Shown: piece by piece, positions 1 to 11,900 of the stretch
How the letters are laid out: each line of letters starts with the position of its first letter
Position numbering within the stretch: the first letter of the stretch is position 1
Source: Montifringilla adamsi
Lineage: Eukaryota > Chordata > Aves > Passeriformes > Passeridae
Assembly (NCBI GenBank): GCA_017590115.1
Contig: JAGGNK010008226.1
Span: 7,304,400 to 7,368,399, forward strand
Direction: 5' to 3'
Length of the DNA stretch: 64,000 bases
Notes under the pieces: model-generated
Told to the model about the DNA's origin: nothing
Databases searched by the model: none
Seen by the model: only the letters and a program-made list of their open reading frames with translations
Made by a program: the position numbers and the translations under genes

Positions 1-1124
1 GGAAGCTAATAAGGCAGGGCTCGGCCCTCCTCCACTTGGCACTGGCTTGCAGCGGTGTTTGAACTGCTCTGATATTGAAGGCTGCTTTACAGCTCTGAAT
101 ATTCAGCTGCCATAGAAATGCTCTTAGGCTGACCCTAAATTTGTACCATAATGGCCCTTGGTGGTGAGACAGTTAATGCCAGAGGTGTGGTCCCTGGGGC
201 TTACTTTTATTTATGTTTCAGGTCGGCTTCTTTTCTTAAAAGTGTGCACTTGTAAAATCCATTTTCCTTTCCCACCCCTCCTGATTGCGCTATAATTTTT
301 ATTCTTGCTTCATCAGCAGCCCTGAGATTTACAATTAAGTGCAAAAAACGGTGTTAAGGTTGCGACACGCACAAAAGCAAAGAGATTCAAAGTTAAGGGT
401 GAAACTCTATCCTTAATTCACTCAGTGGGGGTTTTGTGGGGTTTTATCCTTCTTTTTGAGGGGAAAGGAGAAGAAAAAGCGCTGTGACATGAAAGCCTGA
501 GCATCGGCTGGCGGCCGGAGCCAGATCCAGGGCAATGAGCCACCGCGCGCTGCCGCTTCCACCCAGGCTGCCAAATTCCAGCGCACTCAGAGGATGACCC
601 GCAGCAACCCCATTTCAGGCTTGGGTGTCTCTTCAGCAGAGGCTGCCAATTAGAGCAGGCAGTGCCAAATTATTTCTGCCACGGACAGACAGCCAGTCCT
701 AGACTCGCGCTGGTTTCCTTGAAGTAATTACCATGACAATAACGCAAACTTGAATAAAGAAAATATTTTTCCAGCAGAGGAGAGGGGTGTGAGAAGAAGG
801 GGATGGGGAGCTGGAGACGACTGATCCTATTTCGCTGGCAAAATGTTTGATTTGGCCCGTGACGCCAGCTTGGTGGCTAGAATGGCATCTGCCACTGCCT
901 TTGCATCTGCTGAGCCCGGCGGTGCAGCATGGAGCTCGGGGACTGAGTGGTGTCTGGTGTCAGAGGACACAAGTGCACAGTCAGAGCTGCTCAGCCCTGT
1001 CCTTCTTTTCCTCTCTAAAGAGTGAACATGGAAAAGCAACACCAGAAAATGTGTTGGTGGAGAGCTCCTTGAGTAGACATAGTAGGGAGGGTCCCAGGTG
1101 AGCCTCTAGTGTGGAATGACCCAA
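1..1124. other. Non-repetitive DNA, possible regulatory segment
   Basis: No gene or mobile element is recognised here. Much of the segment is AT-rich with a small CpG pocket at about 510-565 (ggcggccgg and ccgcgcgctgccgc). A 12-bp perfect palindrome, ctgaatattcag, lies at 95-106. Two short overlapping open frames at 843-1101 on the plus strand have no recognisable domain, and I regard them as chance. The absence of repeats and the retained CpGs would fit a conserved non-coding element, but conservation cannot be seen from one sequence. Confidence 0.5.
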
Positions 1125-1297
1125 ATTTCTTCACTGAAAGGGTGGTCAAGCATTAGAACAGGCTGCCAGGGCAGTGGTGGAGTCACCATCCCTGGAAGTG
1201 TTCAAAAGGATGTGGCACTTGGGGACATGGTTTAATTGTTGAACCTGATGATGTAAGAGGCCTTTTCCAACCTAGGTGATTCAGTGGTTCTATGAAA
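1125..1297 (+). mobile_element. CR1 LINE 3'-end fragment
   Basis: The segment reads like the 3' end of an avian CR1 retrotransposon: a 'ttcttcactg' start, 'ccatccctggaagtgttc', then 'cacttggggacatggttta', and an end in 'ttccaacct' followed by a degenerate 'gattcagtggttctatga' terminal motif. It is strongly 5'-truncated and holds no reverse transcriptase sequence. The 'ggacatggttta' type is an older CR1 lineage than the GC-rich copies elsewhere in the window. Another CR1 3' end in the same orientation follows within 150 bp. Confidence 0.9.
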
Positions 1298-1439
1298 TGA
1301 CCAAGCAGGATATGGATGTCTTGGAAGGAGATGGTGAAGGAAGAGTGACCTGTCAGGGTGCTGAACACCTGCCCTTCCTGCCTGTCTTTCCCTGCACCCA
1401 AACATCCACGGAGAGGACTGGGGACAACCTCTCTGGTCA

Positions 1440-1589
1440 CACTTGGACCACAGAGGTTCTGGCTGCCCCAGCCCTGGAAGTGTCCAAGGATAGGTTGGAC
1501 AGGGCTTGGAACAACCTGGGACAGTGGAAGGTGGAACTGGATGATTTTGAGGTCCCTTCCAACCCAAACTATGCTAGGATTCTATGAAA
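1440..1589 (+). mobile_element. CR1 LINE 3'-end fragment (second copy)
   Basis: A second truncated CR1 in the same orientation: 'gctgccccagccctggaagtgtcc', then 'aggttggacagggcttgg', 'aggtcccttccaaccc' and the terminal 'ggattctatga'. It belongs to a different CR1 subfamily from the copy just upstream, since it lacks the 'ggacatggttta' block, so the two are separate insertions and not a duplication. There is no coding capacity. The start is approximate because the 5' edge is degraded. Confidence 0.88.
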
Positions 1590-3367
1590 TCCCATCTCTA
1601 TCCAGGTAAAGGGATGGGTTACCCCAGGTGGGGCACAGCAGAAATCTCCTCCCACGTGTGTCCCTGCCCTGCTCCTGTACAAGGATATTTAATTCCATCC
1701 TGAAACAAAGGCAGTTGTCGCTCACTGCCTCTGGAACACGGCTGGGAAAAGTAGACTGTCAAGGGGAGTTTACTTCCTTTGTTAATAAAAGAGAAGAAAA
1801 AGAGTTTATGGATCTTTTCCTGAATATGAATATTAAATAGACTAGTTGTGGGAACCCTGATTTTAATTTCCTATGTCTTTATTTGGAATTCTACTCCCTC
1901 TTGGAAAGGTGTCTACTTAAATATAGGGGGAAAGGGAATTTAATGAATTACAAAAAGGGTTATTTTACATGGAAAATGTGTATTCCTGGCTATTTCCATT
2001 TAAAGAACATGACATTAGTGTGGAAATTGCCCCTTATGAACAGGTCATTAATGTCAACTCTACTAAAACTGACATCACCTGCTACTATTTTAATTGTGTG
2101 TTTTACTAATGCTAACCATTTTCCTGACAATAGAACCCCCCTAAGCTTAATGAATCTTTGCAGAATACATAAACCAAGGTCAATATGTAAGAAATGCCTC
2201 AAATGTTAAGAAACTCTCCCAGAGAAGCTGAAAGAAAAGTTTATTATTCTTTTACATTCATAAGAATAAGAGCAAAAATAGAAATCCTACACAATATGTT
2301 TTCCAGATCGTCATATATAAAAAGCTTTGATGCTTCTGGGAAATCTTTTTGATTAGCTACTATTTTATATGAAGAAAAGGACTTATTTTAACCGGTTACA
2401 TTTCCAAGATTTAGTCCTTATTTTCCAATATGAGTGGCATATTAAATAAAAAAACAAAAATCCCAAGTACTTCCTTAGTGTCATATGTAACAATCACATT
2501 TTTTCCCATGGTTTGGGGGTGGGAGGTGGGGAGGGGGGGTGGAAAGAGAGAAAATGAAATCCAGATTTGTAATTCCTAACAGGAGAAATTCGATCCTTTC
2601 CAATGTTTAAGTAATATTTCCTGTAAAACATACGAGGCCATCTGCAGAGCTGTTTCCAGACACATTTTGAAGTGGCAAGGGCAACTGAAAGAGACCCGAA
2701 TGGAGGCTGGCATTTCACCTCTGGGAGATGGAGCATTAAAGGTTTTGAAAAGCTGGTTCTACAATTTTACAAAGTATTCAACCACTGCATAGTTCATAAT
2801 TTGTTTAATTTACCTACCTTTTATAGGTATGGGGAGGGGGAAATCCGCTCTGTAAGAGACAGTATAAAAACCAAGACAGCCGTAAAAAAGCTAATGTACA
2901 GCTATCAAGAATGCTTCATGATTTCAGCCAATTGAAAATGTATTTTATTCTTTACAGGCCAAAATGTTCCCCTAGAAAAACTGTGCAGAGTGAAACATAT
3001 TTGGGGAGACAACAGAAACACCGAACCCTTTTTGTTATTTAAGTCTATTATGGAATTTTGTTTTATTGTTGGTCTCCAGGGTCACCTTATGAATTCGTGT
3101 TACTAAAATGTTACGGCCTCACTATAATATTCACTTTGTGGAAGGGTCTGCATTTACCAAATCTCATCCGAGATCGAATATAAATGAGAAACTTGCATCC
3201 CTCTTCAAGGAATATATTTTAGACTGTTTTCTCCCCCTTTTGGAATTACAGACAGATTCTAAAATTGAATTCTTTTTCCTGTGCCAGGATTGGGTAAAAT
3301 GACTGAACACTTAGACTTACCTTTGATACATGTCTTAAATTCAAAATTTGCATCGCTCAAATAGTTA
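1590..3367. other. AT-rich unique DNA, no gene seen
   Basis: AT-rich, repeat-poor DNA with many TTTAAT and ATTAA strings. The only strong structural feature is the G-rich run at 2515-2540, annotated separately. Short open frames (for example 1883-2209 plus and 2494-2736 minus) show no domain and no codon pattern that I trust. I see no RNA gene or mobile element. Confidence 0.5.
2515..2540 (+). other. G-quadruplex-forming candidate
   Basis: The plus strand carries runs of 5, 3, 4 and 7 guanines separated by loops of 1, 4 and 1 bases (ggggg t ggg aggt gggg a ggggggg). This meets the common rule of four G3+ tracts with loops of 1-7 bases. It stands alone in AT-rich DNA. Such runs can act in promoters or stall replication, but no transcription unit is visible beside it. 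Confidence 0.7.
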
Positions 3368-3465
3368 ACTTCAGGGCCAGATTCTGCCCTCAGCTGTGCA
3401 TATTTGGGAACCCTATTAACTTCCCTGGAAAATAATGTTATACTGTTTGGATGCACTGGAATGAG
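3368..3465 (-). repeat. Ancient amniote-type interspersed repeat fragment
   Basis: The string 'gggccagattctgccctcag' at about 3375 is the reverse complement of the 'ctgagggcagaatctggccc' block that I remember as part of an old repeat common in turtles, crocodilians and birds. A plus-strand copy of the same family lies at 27375-27478. The rest of the match is degenerate and the edges are approximate. The family name is not certain from sequence alone. Confidence 0.45.
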
Positions 3466-5749
3466 ATACATTACAATGTTACCTTCTGTCATTCCCCTGT
3501 AAAACTCAGTCTTTGCTGCAATTTTTATTTTGCTGGCTGGTGTAGCCCTTTTATTCTGTCACTACCAACTGGCCTGCTGGATATTTGTACCTGCCCTCTC
3601 ATGTCTCTGGTTGTGCTGTTAGGATTAAATATGATGAGTAGAATAAAACTGGTAGTGTCCCTGAAATTTAAAAATTGTCGTCTGGTTGGTTTTTTAAACC
3701 ATGTTTGCTAAGGAACTTCTGTAGCTCAAATGGTTTTGGTCAGAATTGGGTGCTCATGGGGAGAGGCAGTTGTGGGTCCCTACTCCACAGACTCCAGCAG
3801 CTTTTGTCAAAATTACCTTGAGCAAAATATTCTCCAAGAGTGGAAAATTCATGACATGAGTTGCTCCAGTGCTCATTTATTAATAAAATTAAGTTTATTT
3901 CAGTTTCCATGCAGTGCTTCTGTCTCTGTTTTTCACCTGTGAGATGGAAGGGCCCTCTTTTATAAATTTTTTTGGCTTCACACAAGTTTTCTTTTTGTAG
4001 ACACCAGAGACAGAATGATCCCACCAGGAGGCCAATGCTCCCACTCATCCAGGGATCTAAATGCTGTGGGATAATTTGGTTTTTGGAGAGATGCTGAACT
4101 TCACACAAAGCACTGGGGTGAGTTATTACAGTCTCTCCTTGGCACCCCCAGGGCTGCCAAGGGCCACCAAACCTCACCATCCTGAAAATGGGCATTTCCA
4201 CTCCTTTCCCTCAGCTTGTCTTAATTCCTCCTGTTCGAGCAGAATTTATGACACTGAATTTCAAAACTAACACAAAGTGAGTGGGTGGACACACAGGAGA
4301 CAATTTTCCAGCTTAAAGAGTTTTTTTTTTTTTTTTTTTTCTGGTGTCTTGCCCATCCCACCAGCTGCTTTTGGCTGGCACTGCCACGGCCTCGCGCTCT
4401 CTGATCCCACACGAAGCCAGAAAAGAGCCTTCAAAAATGTCACTTCCATTTCCTCCCGAAAGCAAAACACTTCCTACAAGGAAAGCCACGCATTACAGCT
4501 GAATTATAAATGAGGGCTGGTATATTTTTGCGAGGTACAAATCGCAGGCATTCTCCATATTGTTAGAATACCAATTTTATTTTCCTGGTGTGTAGTACCC
4601 GGTGCAGCGCGGGGTCCCCGGAGATGCGCGCGTCCTCCGGAGATTACTTCAGCATTGCATTACTGCTATCACATATCCATTACATATACTCTTTCAGACA
4701 AGTGGAAATGTTTTCACAAAAACAATCTGGAATCTTGGCTTAAAACCCAAGCTTGCTGTCAAGGCAAACAGAGTAGCCTCAAAGAGGACTTATTTCTATT
4801 TTGTTCAGACAAGTATGTTGTTTCTGGATTATAATAAGGGGAAATATAGCAGCTATCAGTCTTCAGTTTATTTGACAAGCTTCCTCTGACAGTGCTAGAG
4901 GAATAAGCCCCGGCCCTGCAAACTCGTTCTCCTTCAGGTATTCCCTTTGGCTCCAGCACTTTTATTAGTGTGATTAAGGGCCACACACGTGTTTACAGGA
5001 CAGGAGTCACAGGATGGGATGATGATATATTTCCTTGGCTGTTACTTATTTTGCAAAGTTTTAAAAGCCTTTGCTGTTCTCAGAGCTTGTCTCTTTCTGC
5101 CAGTGCTCTAAGAGCTTGTCCCATCACCTATCAAACAAGGTCAACGAGCAGGTTATAATCAGATGCCAAATAAACAAATGCAAACTTGAAATCAAGTGAT
5201 TTACTGTCCATTTTCATTAAGTTCTTCCCAGGGAAGCTAACACTTTATGCAGCACAAGGGACCTGTGGATGGGGTCAGCAGCCGTGCTGAAGCAAGACGT
5301 GGTGTGATGGTTTTCACCCAAATGGACTTTAACGACACCGAGCGTGAAGAAAAAGCTGCCTGGTGTGGGGAAAAGTGCCTGGAAACAGAGCAGCATCTCT
5401 TCACCCTCCCAAGAATTCTCCTTTGGAAACTGCGTGGAGTTTTAACATTCATGTGTTTACATTACTCAGAGTTTTCTCCTCTTTAGACCAGACTTTTCCC
5501 TGTGCTGTCAGCTAAAAATTAAATCTGAGGACATGGGAGCTTGTAGCTTATAAAGCTCAGCCCATTTTAAAAGTAGAATTTCAATTTTGTTTAAGAATTC
5601 CAGCATCAAGTGGGAGTGCTTTCAGGTAGCAGGACACCTTTGTGTGGTGAGGTCTGGCCTCAGTGGAAAAAAAAGAGCAACTTAAAGGCAAGGGAGACAT
5701 TTAATGTATCTGTGCTATGTGTTTTCCTAAGGAGTGGTGGGACTGCATC
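3466..5749. other. Unique DNA with poly-T run and CpG pocket
   Basis: No gene recognised. There is a 20-base T homopolymer at 4321-4340 and a compact CpG pocket at 4597-4645 (about eight CpG in under 50 bp, including gatgcgcgcgtcc), bounded by AT-rich sequence. The 153-codon minus-strand frame at 3740-4201 has no recognisable domain and reads through unrelated sequence. The region from 4640 to 4900 is AT-rich and repeat-free. Confidence 0.5.
4597..4645. promoter_or_regulatory. Small CpG-dense pocket
   Basis: Around eight CpG dinucleotides fall within about 46 bp, in otherwise CpG-poor AT-rich DNA. The octamer 'ccggagat' occurs twice (near 4618 and 4637). In birds, CpGs outside islands decay by methylation, so a tight cluster suggests either recent GC-biased change or an unmethylated regulatory element. 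It is too short to count as a classical CpG island. Confidence 0.3.
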
Positions 5750-5957
5750 ACCCTCACAGAATGGTCTGGGTTGGAAAGGACCTTAAATCCCACCCAGTGC
5801 CACCCCTGCCATGGCAGGGACACCTTCCCCTGTCCCAGGTGCTCCAGCCCCAGTGTCCAGCCTGGCCTTGGGCACTGCCAGGGATCCAGGGGCAGCCACA
5901 GCTGCTCTGGGAGTTCCATCCCCACCCTCCCAGGGAACAATTCCTTCCTGATGTCTA
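5750..5957 (-). mobile_element. CR1 LINE 3'-end fragment, young GC-rich type
   Basis: The minus strand of a CR1 3' end: 'cacagaatggtctgggttgg', 'aaaggacc', 'ccatggcagggacacc', 'gggatccaggggcagcc', ending near 'cagggaacaattccttcct'. Across 118 bp (5794-5911) it differs from the copy at 8576-8693 by only one base, so both come from the same recently active source lineage. It is 5'-truncated with no coding remnant. Confidence 0.93.
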
Positions 5958-7438
5958 TTAATACACAAAAACCTGGTGTAGCAACATCTCAGTGCTCTAC
6001 TGGCCTGTTACACACAGGGAAGTGACTCCAGGTTTTGGGTCCATAAATCACAGCACTGGAACACTGCTTGGGAAAGGCATGTCACTTGGACAACACAAAA
6101 TATTGAGCAACTTGAATTGTTTTTCCATGAAGCTTATCCCTTGATAGCACTTTCCTTTCTTATATCTCCTCAATACAACATAATTTCAATGTTTTCTAGG
6201 CAGAGTTATAATGCTCTTTTTCCAGCATAATATTGGCTGCAATGTGGATGCACTGGCGAGCACTTGTGGTTTGCTTCTTTGCCATTTTGTGATTCAAGTT
6301 CAAAACAACAATTTTTAACATAACCTATTCTGAAATTTTGCAAGTATCATTTACCAAAACAAAAGCTTCACCCTCTGTTTTTCTATATTTGTTTTATAAA
6401 TTTTCCATTCCCATATTTCAGAAAATTTCCCAAATGAGACTGAGCCAAAATATTTCTCTCTGTCTCTCTCTCTCTCTCTTTTTTTTTCCTAAAGGTTGCA
6501 TAAATATTTCACATGTATCTCCCTTTAATTAGATCATAACATTGTAAAGTGGCAAAGAATTTTCTCTTTCCCCAAATTAGACATGAGAACCACAAACAAA
6601 TTAATTTGTGTCTCAGGGTTTTGACTGGGCCTCTTGGCCTGCTCCAGCACTAATACAGGCACTCGTGACCCTCTGGATTTCAAACGCCTGAGGGTAAAAA
6701 GCAATTATAAAAACATGACTCTCCCAGATCAGCTTTCGAATCTGCCTTGTCTCTGTTTTATTGATGGGAGATTGAAGGAAGATTCAAATCAGCTATCCTT
6801 CAATTCTTTACCAGCAGCAAAATACAGAAATCATTAGCTTTTTCTGTGTAAATGACTTTGTCCTGCTTTATTATTCAAAACTGGCCAGGCATTAGACTTG
6901 AAAAGACCATGTTGAATATTTATTTCAAGTTTTGGTACTTGTAAATAGTAGGGTGCTTTGCACCTTATTTTCTTTTTTCTTTTTCAGACTAATTTTTTTG
7001 TAACAATTAGAGCGGGAACTAATTAATATGCAGGATTTTTTTAATAGCTAAGGAACACACACTTATGTAAATTAGGATGATCTTGCTCTCACAGGTCTAT
7101 TGTTATGGTAAGGAAGCCCTGCTGCACAACCATTTCCCAAAAAATCAGGGGAAATAATTAAATATCTAGTTTATTTTATTTCTCTGTGTGATTGCTAGTG
7201 TGCATTTAGTGAGAAGTAAGGATGGGGTGAGAACAAAATATTCTCCTTAAGCCCCAGTGTAATTACATCTCCTCATGGTGGTAAGTGTAATCAGATCCCA
7301 AAAAATGGGAGTAGAGGAGGGTCTGATTTAGAGAGGAGGAAAGAGGAGAGAGGCAGTGGGAAATGCTCTTGGAGCAGCCAGGCTTGGAAAGGAAACTGGG
7401 CTGAGGTGAGATTGTATTTTTTAATGAGTCTGAATTGT
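5958..7438. other. AT-rich unique DNA with (TC)n tract
   Basis: No gene recognised. A pyrimidine microsatellite (TC)n followed by T9 lies at 6454-6488. The rest is AT-rich, with many homeodomain-type ATTA strings around 6840-7200 and no mobile element that I can identify. Short open frames here are considered chance. Confidence 0.5.
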
Positions 7439-7500
7439 AGAGTTATTAAGGTCAGAAAAGAGCTCCAAGATGATTGAACCCAACCTTTGACCTAAGGCTG
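7439..7500 (-). mobile_element. Short old CR1 3'-end relic
   Basis: 'agagttattaaggtcagaaa' followed by 'gagctccaagatgattgaac' and 'ccaacctttgacc' matches the minus strand of the last 60 bases of an older CR1 type, whose reverse complement is the 'ggactcgatgatctt' and 'ccaacct' end. It is very short and diverged. Confidence 0.65.
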
Positions 7501-8519
7501 GGTCCTTTTGGTTCCACTGGATGGATCAATGCAGGAAGACTCCCAGGGTGTGAGGCACGAGCTGGGGAGGATCTCCATGTGTGGGGATCCATCGAGGATG
7601 GCCCTTTGCTATTTTAAACATAACAATCCTGAAAAGCATCAGATGAGATTTGTGCAGCTCCAGAAGGGAAAGTGTGATGAGAGGGTGTTGTTTCCTTGGC
7701 AGAAGCTGAAGACCTGGGCTAAAGAAAATCCTTTTTCACCCCGTGTGGGTGATGATACCTGAGTGTGGGAGAGGCTTGTCCCTCTGCCAGTCACTTCTTA
7801 TTTCTCTTTATATTCAGAACAACGTGAGGGCTGGACTTTGATTTCAGTCCAAGTGACTGCACAGTCCACGTTGTGGGTGGGTCATATTTCCAAGGCATCA
7901 GATAAATCCAAAGGACTCCAGGTGTATAGGTGGAGTGAACAGTTTGTGTCCAAGTGAGCTCAGCCTCCAGCCAATCTGTCGCCTCTCTAAGTCCTCCTGG
8001 GCTGGTCCTGCAGATAAAAATTCTGCATCGCTCAGATGGGGGCTTTTTAAAAATGATACAAGGCAGACATTCAATTTTAAGAAGCTGGAGCTTTATTTTT
8101 GGAATCCTAGAATGTGTACGGAATTTAAAAAGCCTAAAGCCATAATGTTTTACTGCTCCTTTGATAAAATTTATATTTAATCATATCTTAAAAACTGTTC
8201 TCATTCTGCCACTTGATGTTACCAACCAAGCGGAACCCATCAATGCAACACTATCTATCAGCCCTTCTTTTATTTCACTCTCCTACAACTCCTTTTTTAA
8301 TGGCACATACGTTAATGAATTACACTGGAGTTCCTGGGAAGCCCAAATGAAAATCTTGCTCCTACTGAAGGTGGATCGGTTACCCCCAGGTTTTCCATTT
8401 GTTAGAACCAAAATGCTGAATCTGACACTTTTATGTTGCAAAACCTCCAGCACAGACCAATCTTTTAGTCCTTTGTCTTGAAGATGCATAAGCCAGAAGT
8501 TGGTAACAGGGACTTTCTC
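7501..8519. other. Unique DNA, no gene seen
   Basis: Mixed-composition non-repetitive DNA. Open frames at 7508-7762, 7763-7957 and 8161-8481 are short, start in different frames and show no domain. No RNA gene, satellite or mobile element recognised before the CR1 that begins at about 8520. Confidence 0.5.
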
Positions 8520-8968
8520 CATCGTTTTCAGATCTTGGAAAGGTTTGGGTTGGAAGCCCAAACTTTAAAGCTCATCCAGTGCCACCCCTGCCATGGCAGG
8601 GACACCTTCCCCTGTCCCAGGTGCTCCAGCCCCAGTGTCCAACCTGGCCTTGGGCACTGCCAGGGATCCAGGGGCAGCCACAGCTGCTCTGGGCACCCTG
8701 TGCCAGGGCTGCCCACCCTGCCAGGGAACAATTCCCAATTCCCAATCTCCCATCCATCCCTGCCCTCTGGCAGTGGGAGCCATTCCCCCTTGTCTTGTCC
8801 CTCCATCCCTTGTCCCCAGTCCCTCTCCAGCTCTCCTGGAGCCCCTTCAGGCCCTGGCAGGGCTCTGAGCTCTCCCTGGAGCTGCTCCTCTCCAGGTGAG
8901 CCCCTCAGCTCTCCCAGCCTGGCTCCAGAGTAGAGCAGCTCCAGCCCTTGGAGCATCTCCATGGCCTC
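8520..8968 (-). mobile_element. CR1 LINE 3' fragment, young GC-rich type (longest copy)
   Basis: About 450 bp of a minus-strand CR1 3' end. It opens with a degraded 'ggaaaggtttgggttgg', continues through 'ccatggcagggacacc', 'gggatccaggggcagcc' and 'aatctcccatccatccctg', and ends near 'cttggagcatctccatggcc'. It shares 117 of 118 aligned bases with the copy at 5794-5911 and is of the same subfamily as the plus-strand copy at 37830. Proline- and serine-rich open frames on both strands here are side effects of CR1 composition and are not genes. Confidence 0.95.
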
Positions 8969-11900
8969 TGAATCTTCATCTAAAGCTTTTAATTGGAATA
9001 TGTGGTTTAGAAAACCCTTCTAGAAAATGTGGGAATGTTGTGTGTGACAATTATCAGCCAGGGCCGATGAGGATGAGCCACCCACTGGAAGCTTGGCTGA
9101 ATTTCCAGTGCTGCTCATTTGCTACTGGTGGTTTTAAGATTACAGAAGATTTTATGCAGAGAAATACAGGTGTCTGTGTCTTTAAAACAGTAGTTAGACT
9201 AATTAAAACCTCTCCTTGCAGCTACACCTGTTGAGTCTGCTGTTGTCCTGTTGTGGGATGTGTGTCTGGGGATGGACCCTGGACTTTGTCAATGTGTCGT
9301 TCATGTTACTGTGGCAAGAATGAGTTAAATCACTGCTCTCCATTTTTTTTTTTTTTTCAACTGAAACTTGTCCAGCAAAGTTGGTGGTCTCCATAAGAAA
9401 TTCAAACTCTCTGCTGACCAAGTGAAAACACACATGTGCATGTATCAGACATATACATAATCTTGGCTGAAAATCAGCATCAGTGACAATTTCACTCAGT
9501 GAAATCTTAATTTTGATCCCCACTCTTAAAAATCATGTTTGTCTCAGGAATTTTACTCTTTTACAGAAAGTTGGGGGGGTTTGTAAATTCCTTCCCTTTT
9601 CCTCAGAAATATCCAGCGTGGACTAGGCTGCTAAAAAGCCGTCGGACCGTTGGCAATGGCGTTCCAGTGTAATTCCTTTAACTAAAAAGGATTTGCTCTT
9701 ACTTTTGATAAACACATAAGTAAAAGTCTGCTCTTTTCATTCCTGTCTCTTTTCCTGGAGGACCAGGGGATCTCCCAGTGCTGTCTGTTCTTTTCCTCTC
9801 TGCTTTGCAGGCTGGGGAATCGCGCGCCAGACTCAGCTCCGCGGCCTCCAAAGAGGCAACATTAAAGTCAGCACTTGACTGCGCTGAATTTTACAGGAAT
9901 ATTTTCTCCCAGTTCTGATATTGATATCTTTTAAGTGAAGGGAGTAAATGAGGAATCTTTCTCTAAATTATTGACTGGATGTCTAGAAAAGAGATGAATG
10001 AAAAATCTCTTTATCTCTGATAAAGGTTTAGGTGAATTGAGTTAATCCTGGGGCTTCTGCTGTGACCATTTCCAGTATTGTCTACGGTGAGCTAAGCATG
10101 TGAGGAGGATTTGTGTGGGGGAGAAAAAATATAGCCTAAATTTTAGTGCTGGGGACACAAGAAGAGATTTTCCATGTTCCTAAATAATTTTTCTATAAAA
10201 TCATCACAGAGAAAGAGAATGAGGGAGTTGAATTCAAAACCAAACAACTTGGCATTGCTTTGCTTTCCTCTTTCTGCTCCCTCAGCATTTTGCAGTAATA
10301 ATTAAAGCATTTCAGATCAAAAAATTGGGGGTGAGAAATTGGAGGAGAGCCCCAGCAAAAGAGAATTCCATCAGCAGGAGCTGAGAGCCCAGAGAAGATC
10401 CCAAAAGGCCCTGCAGAGATGGGGACATCTCTGGTGTGCATGGACCCAGCAGGAGCTGCTGGGAGAGGCTCAAAGCAGCTCAACTCACTCCCAGGCTTAT
10501 TTTGTGGGCAGTCTGAACTTATTATTAAGGGGGAAAAAAAGATATGGAAAAATATATAAGTAGTTGTGTATTTTTAACAAAATTTAGGAAGGAAAGAAGA
10601 CACCGTGACAGGTTTTGTTCTTCCAGTAACATCTCTGTCCTTCATTTCAGTAAAAGACTTTAAAAATCTGCTTTTCTGTGTATGTAAAATTCCTGCGATA
10701 CAAATTTGATCACATTTGCAAGGATTAAAGGATTTGATGTGCAGAATGCATTCTCTTCCTAAGCATGACAAATGGAAGCAATTTACAGATGGCTTCTGAA
10801 TATTTTCCTGAAATTATTTTCCTGTTCTGTTTTGGTTTGACTTTTTGTTTTGTTTTGGGCTGGGATTTTTTGTGTTTTTTTCCTTTTTCTTCTTGTATGC
10901 CACTAGAGATCAGCATATTTTTAGACATTTAAGCAATCATAATGTCAACATAGGGGCTTAAAAAGGATCCTGCATAACTATCGAGTAGCCAAATTACTCA
11001 TGACTGGCAAAACAAAACGAATAAAGTCAGGCCTGAAGGCATTGAGAAAGCAACTTTTTGCATCCAGCTTTCATATTCCCTTATTCCCTTGTTTTCTTCT
11101 GAGGCTTTGGGCATCTCTGCATTTCCATTATGTTAGTTTTATTTCCCCCCAAACCCTCCTTTGTATGGCACAAAAATGAATGTGTATTACAGGAGTGCTC
11201 CCTCTTAAATCTATTATTGGCTTAATGCATTAATAATTTTGAATACACGTCTTTTACTCCAGAAACAGTGGCAGGGTCTCCTCAAACTTCCAGATGTTTA
11301 TATTAAATTAAAATAAATATGGGTTTTCACATGTCCTCAATTTCTAGTTGTGTGAAACCAGACTTTCTCACTTGTACAAATTGACTAAAGCTTTGTGTTT
11401 CATACCTGAGGACCCAGGAGAGTTGGGGATGAGTTCCCTACCTTTGAAGAAGTTTCTCTCTCCTCTAGCACACGTTTTCTGACTCCACTGGTCACTCTTC
11501 AAGGTCGCCAATGCTGGGAAATTGTCACTCAAAGAAGCGCTGATCATTTTCCCCCTTTGTTTGTCCCACCTGGGCTCCAGCAGCGATTCCTGCACATCTG
11601 GGTTTTACAAATTTCAGCCACGCCGTGTCCCTGTCCCAGGCTTTTACATGGAGAGGAATAAAATGTGATAAATGAGCGTTTGCACAGTGCAATAATTGTG
11701 TTTTTCTTCGGAGGCTGCGTGCTGGGTTTGGGCAGGACGTTCCCGACAAGCCGGGTTTGTCAGCACATCCTAAACTGGGGTTTGTGATTAAAAACAACAG
11801 CACCAGCAGCAGGGCTCGGAGTTTCTGCTGCTGTTAAAGAGTTTTGAGATTAAATGAATGGATCAGTATTTCAGAGTTAGTTATAACTTCTTCAATTTTT

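Noticed and set aside
3740..4201. 153-codon minus-strand frame
   Set aside because: No recognisable domain, no repeat relation, no splice or promoter signals; plausible as a chance frame in 64 kb read in six frames.
8478..8962. Frames of 106-151 codons on both strands
   Set aside because: They overlap the CR1 at 8520-8968 on both strands and in several frames at once, which is typical of GC-rich repeat sequence lacking stop codons.
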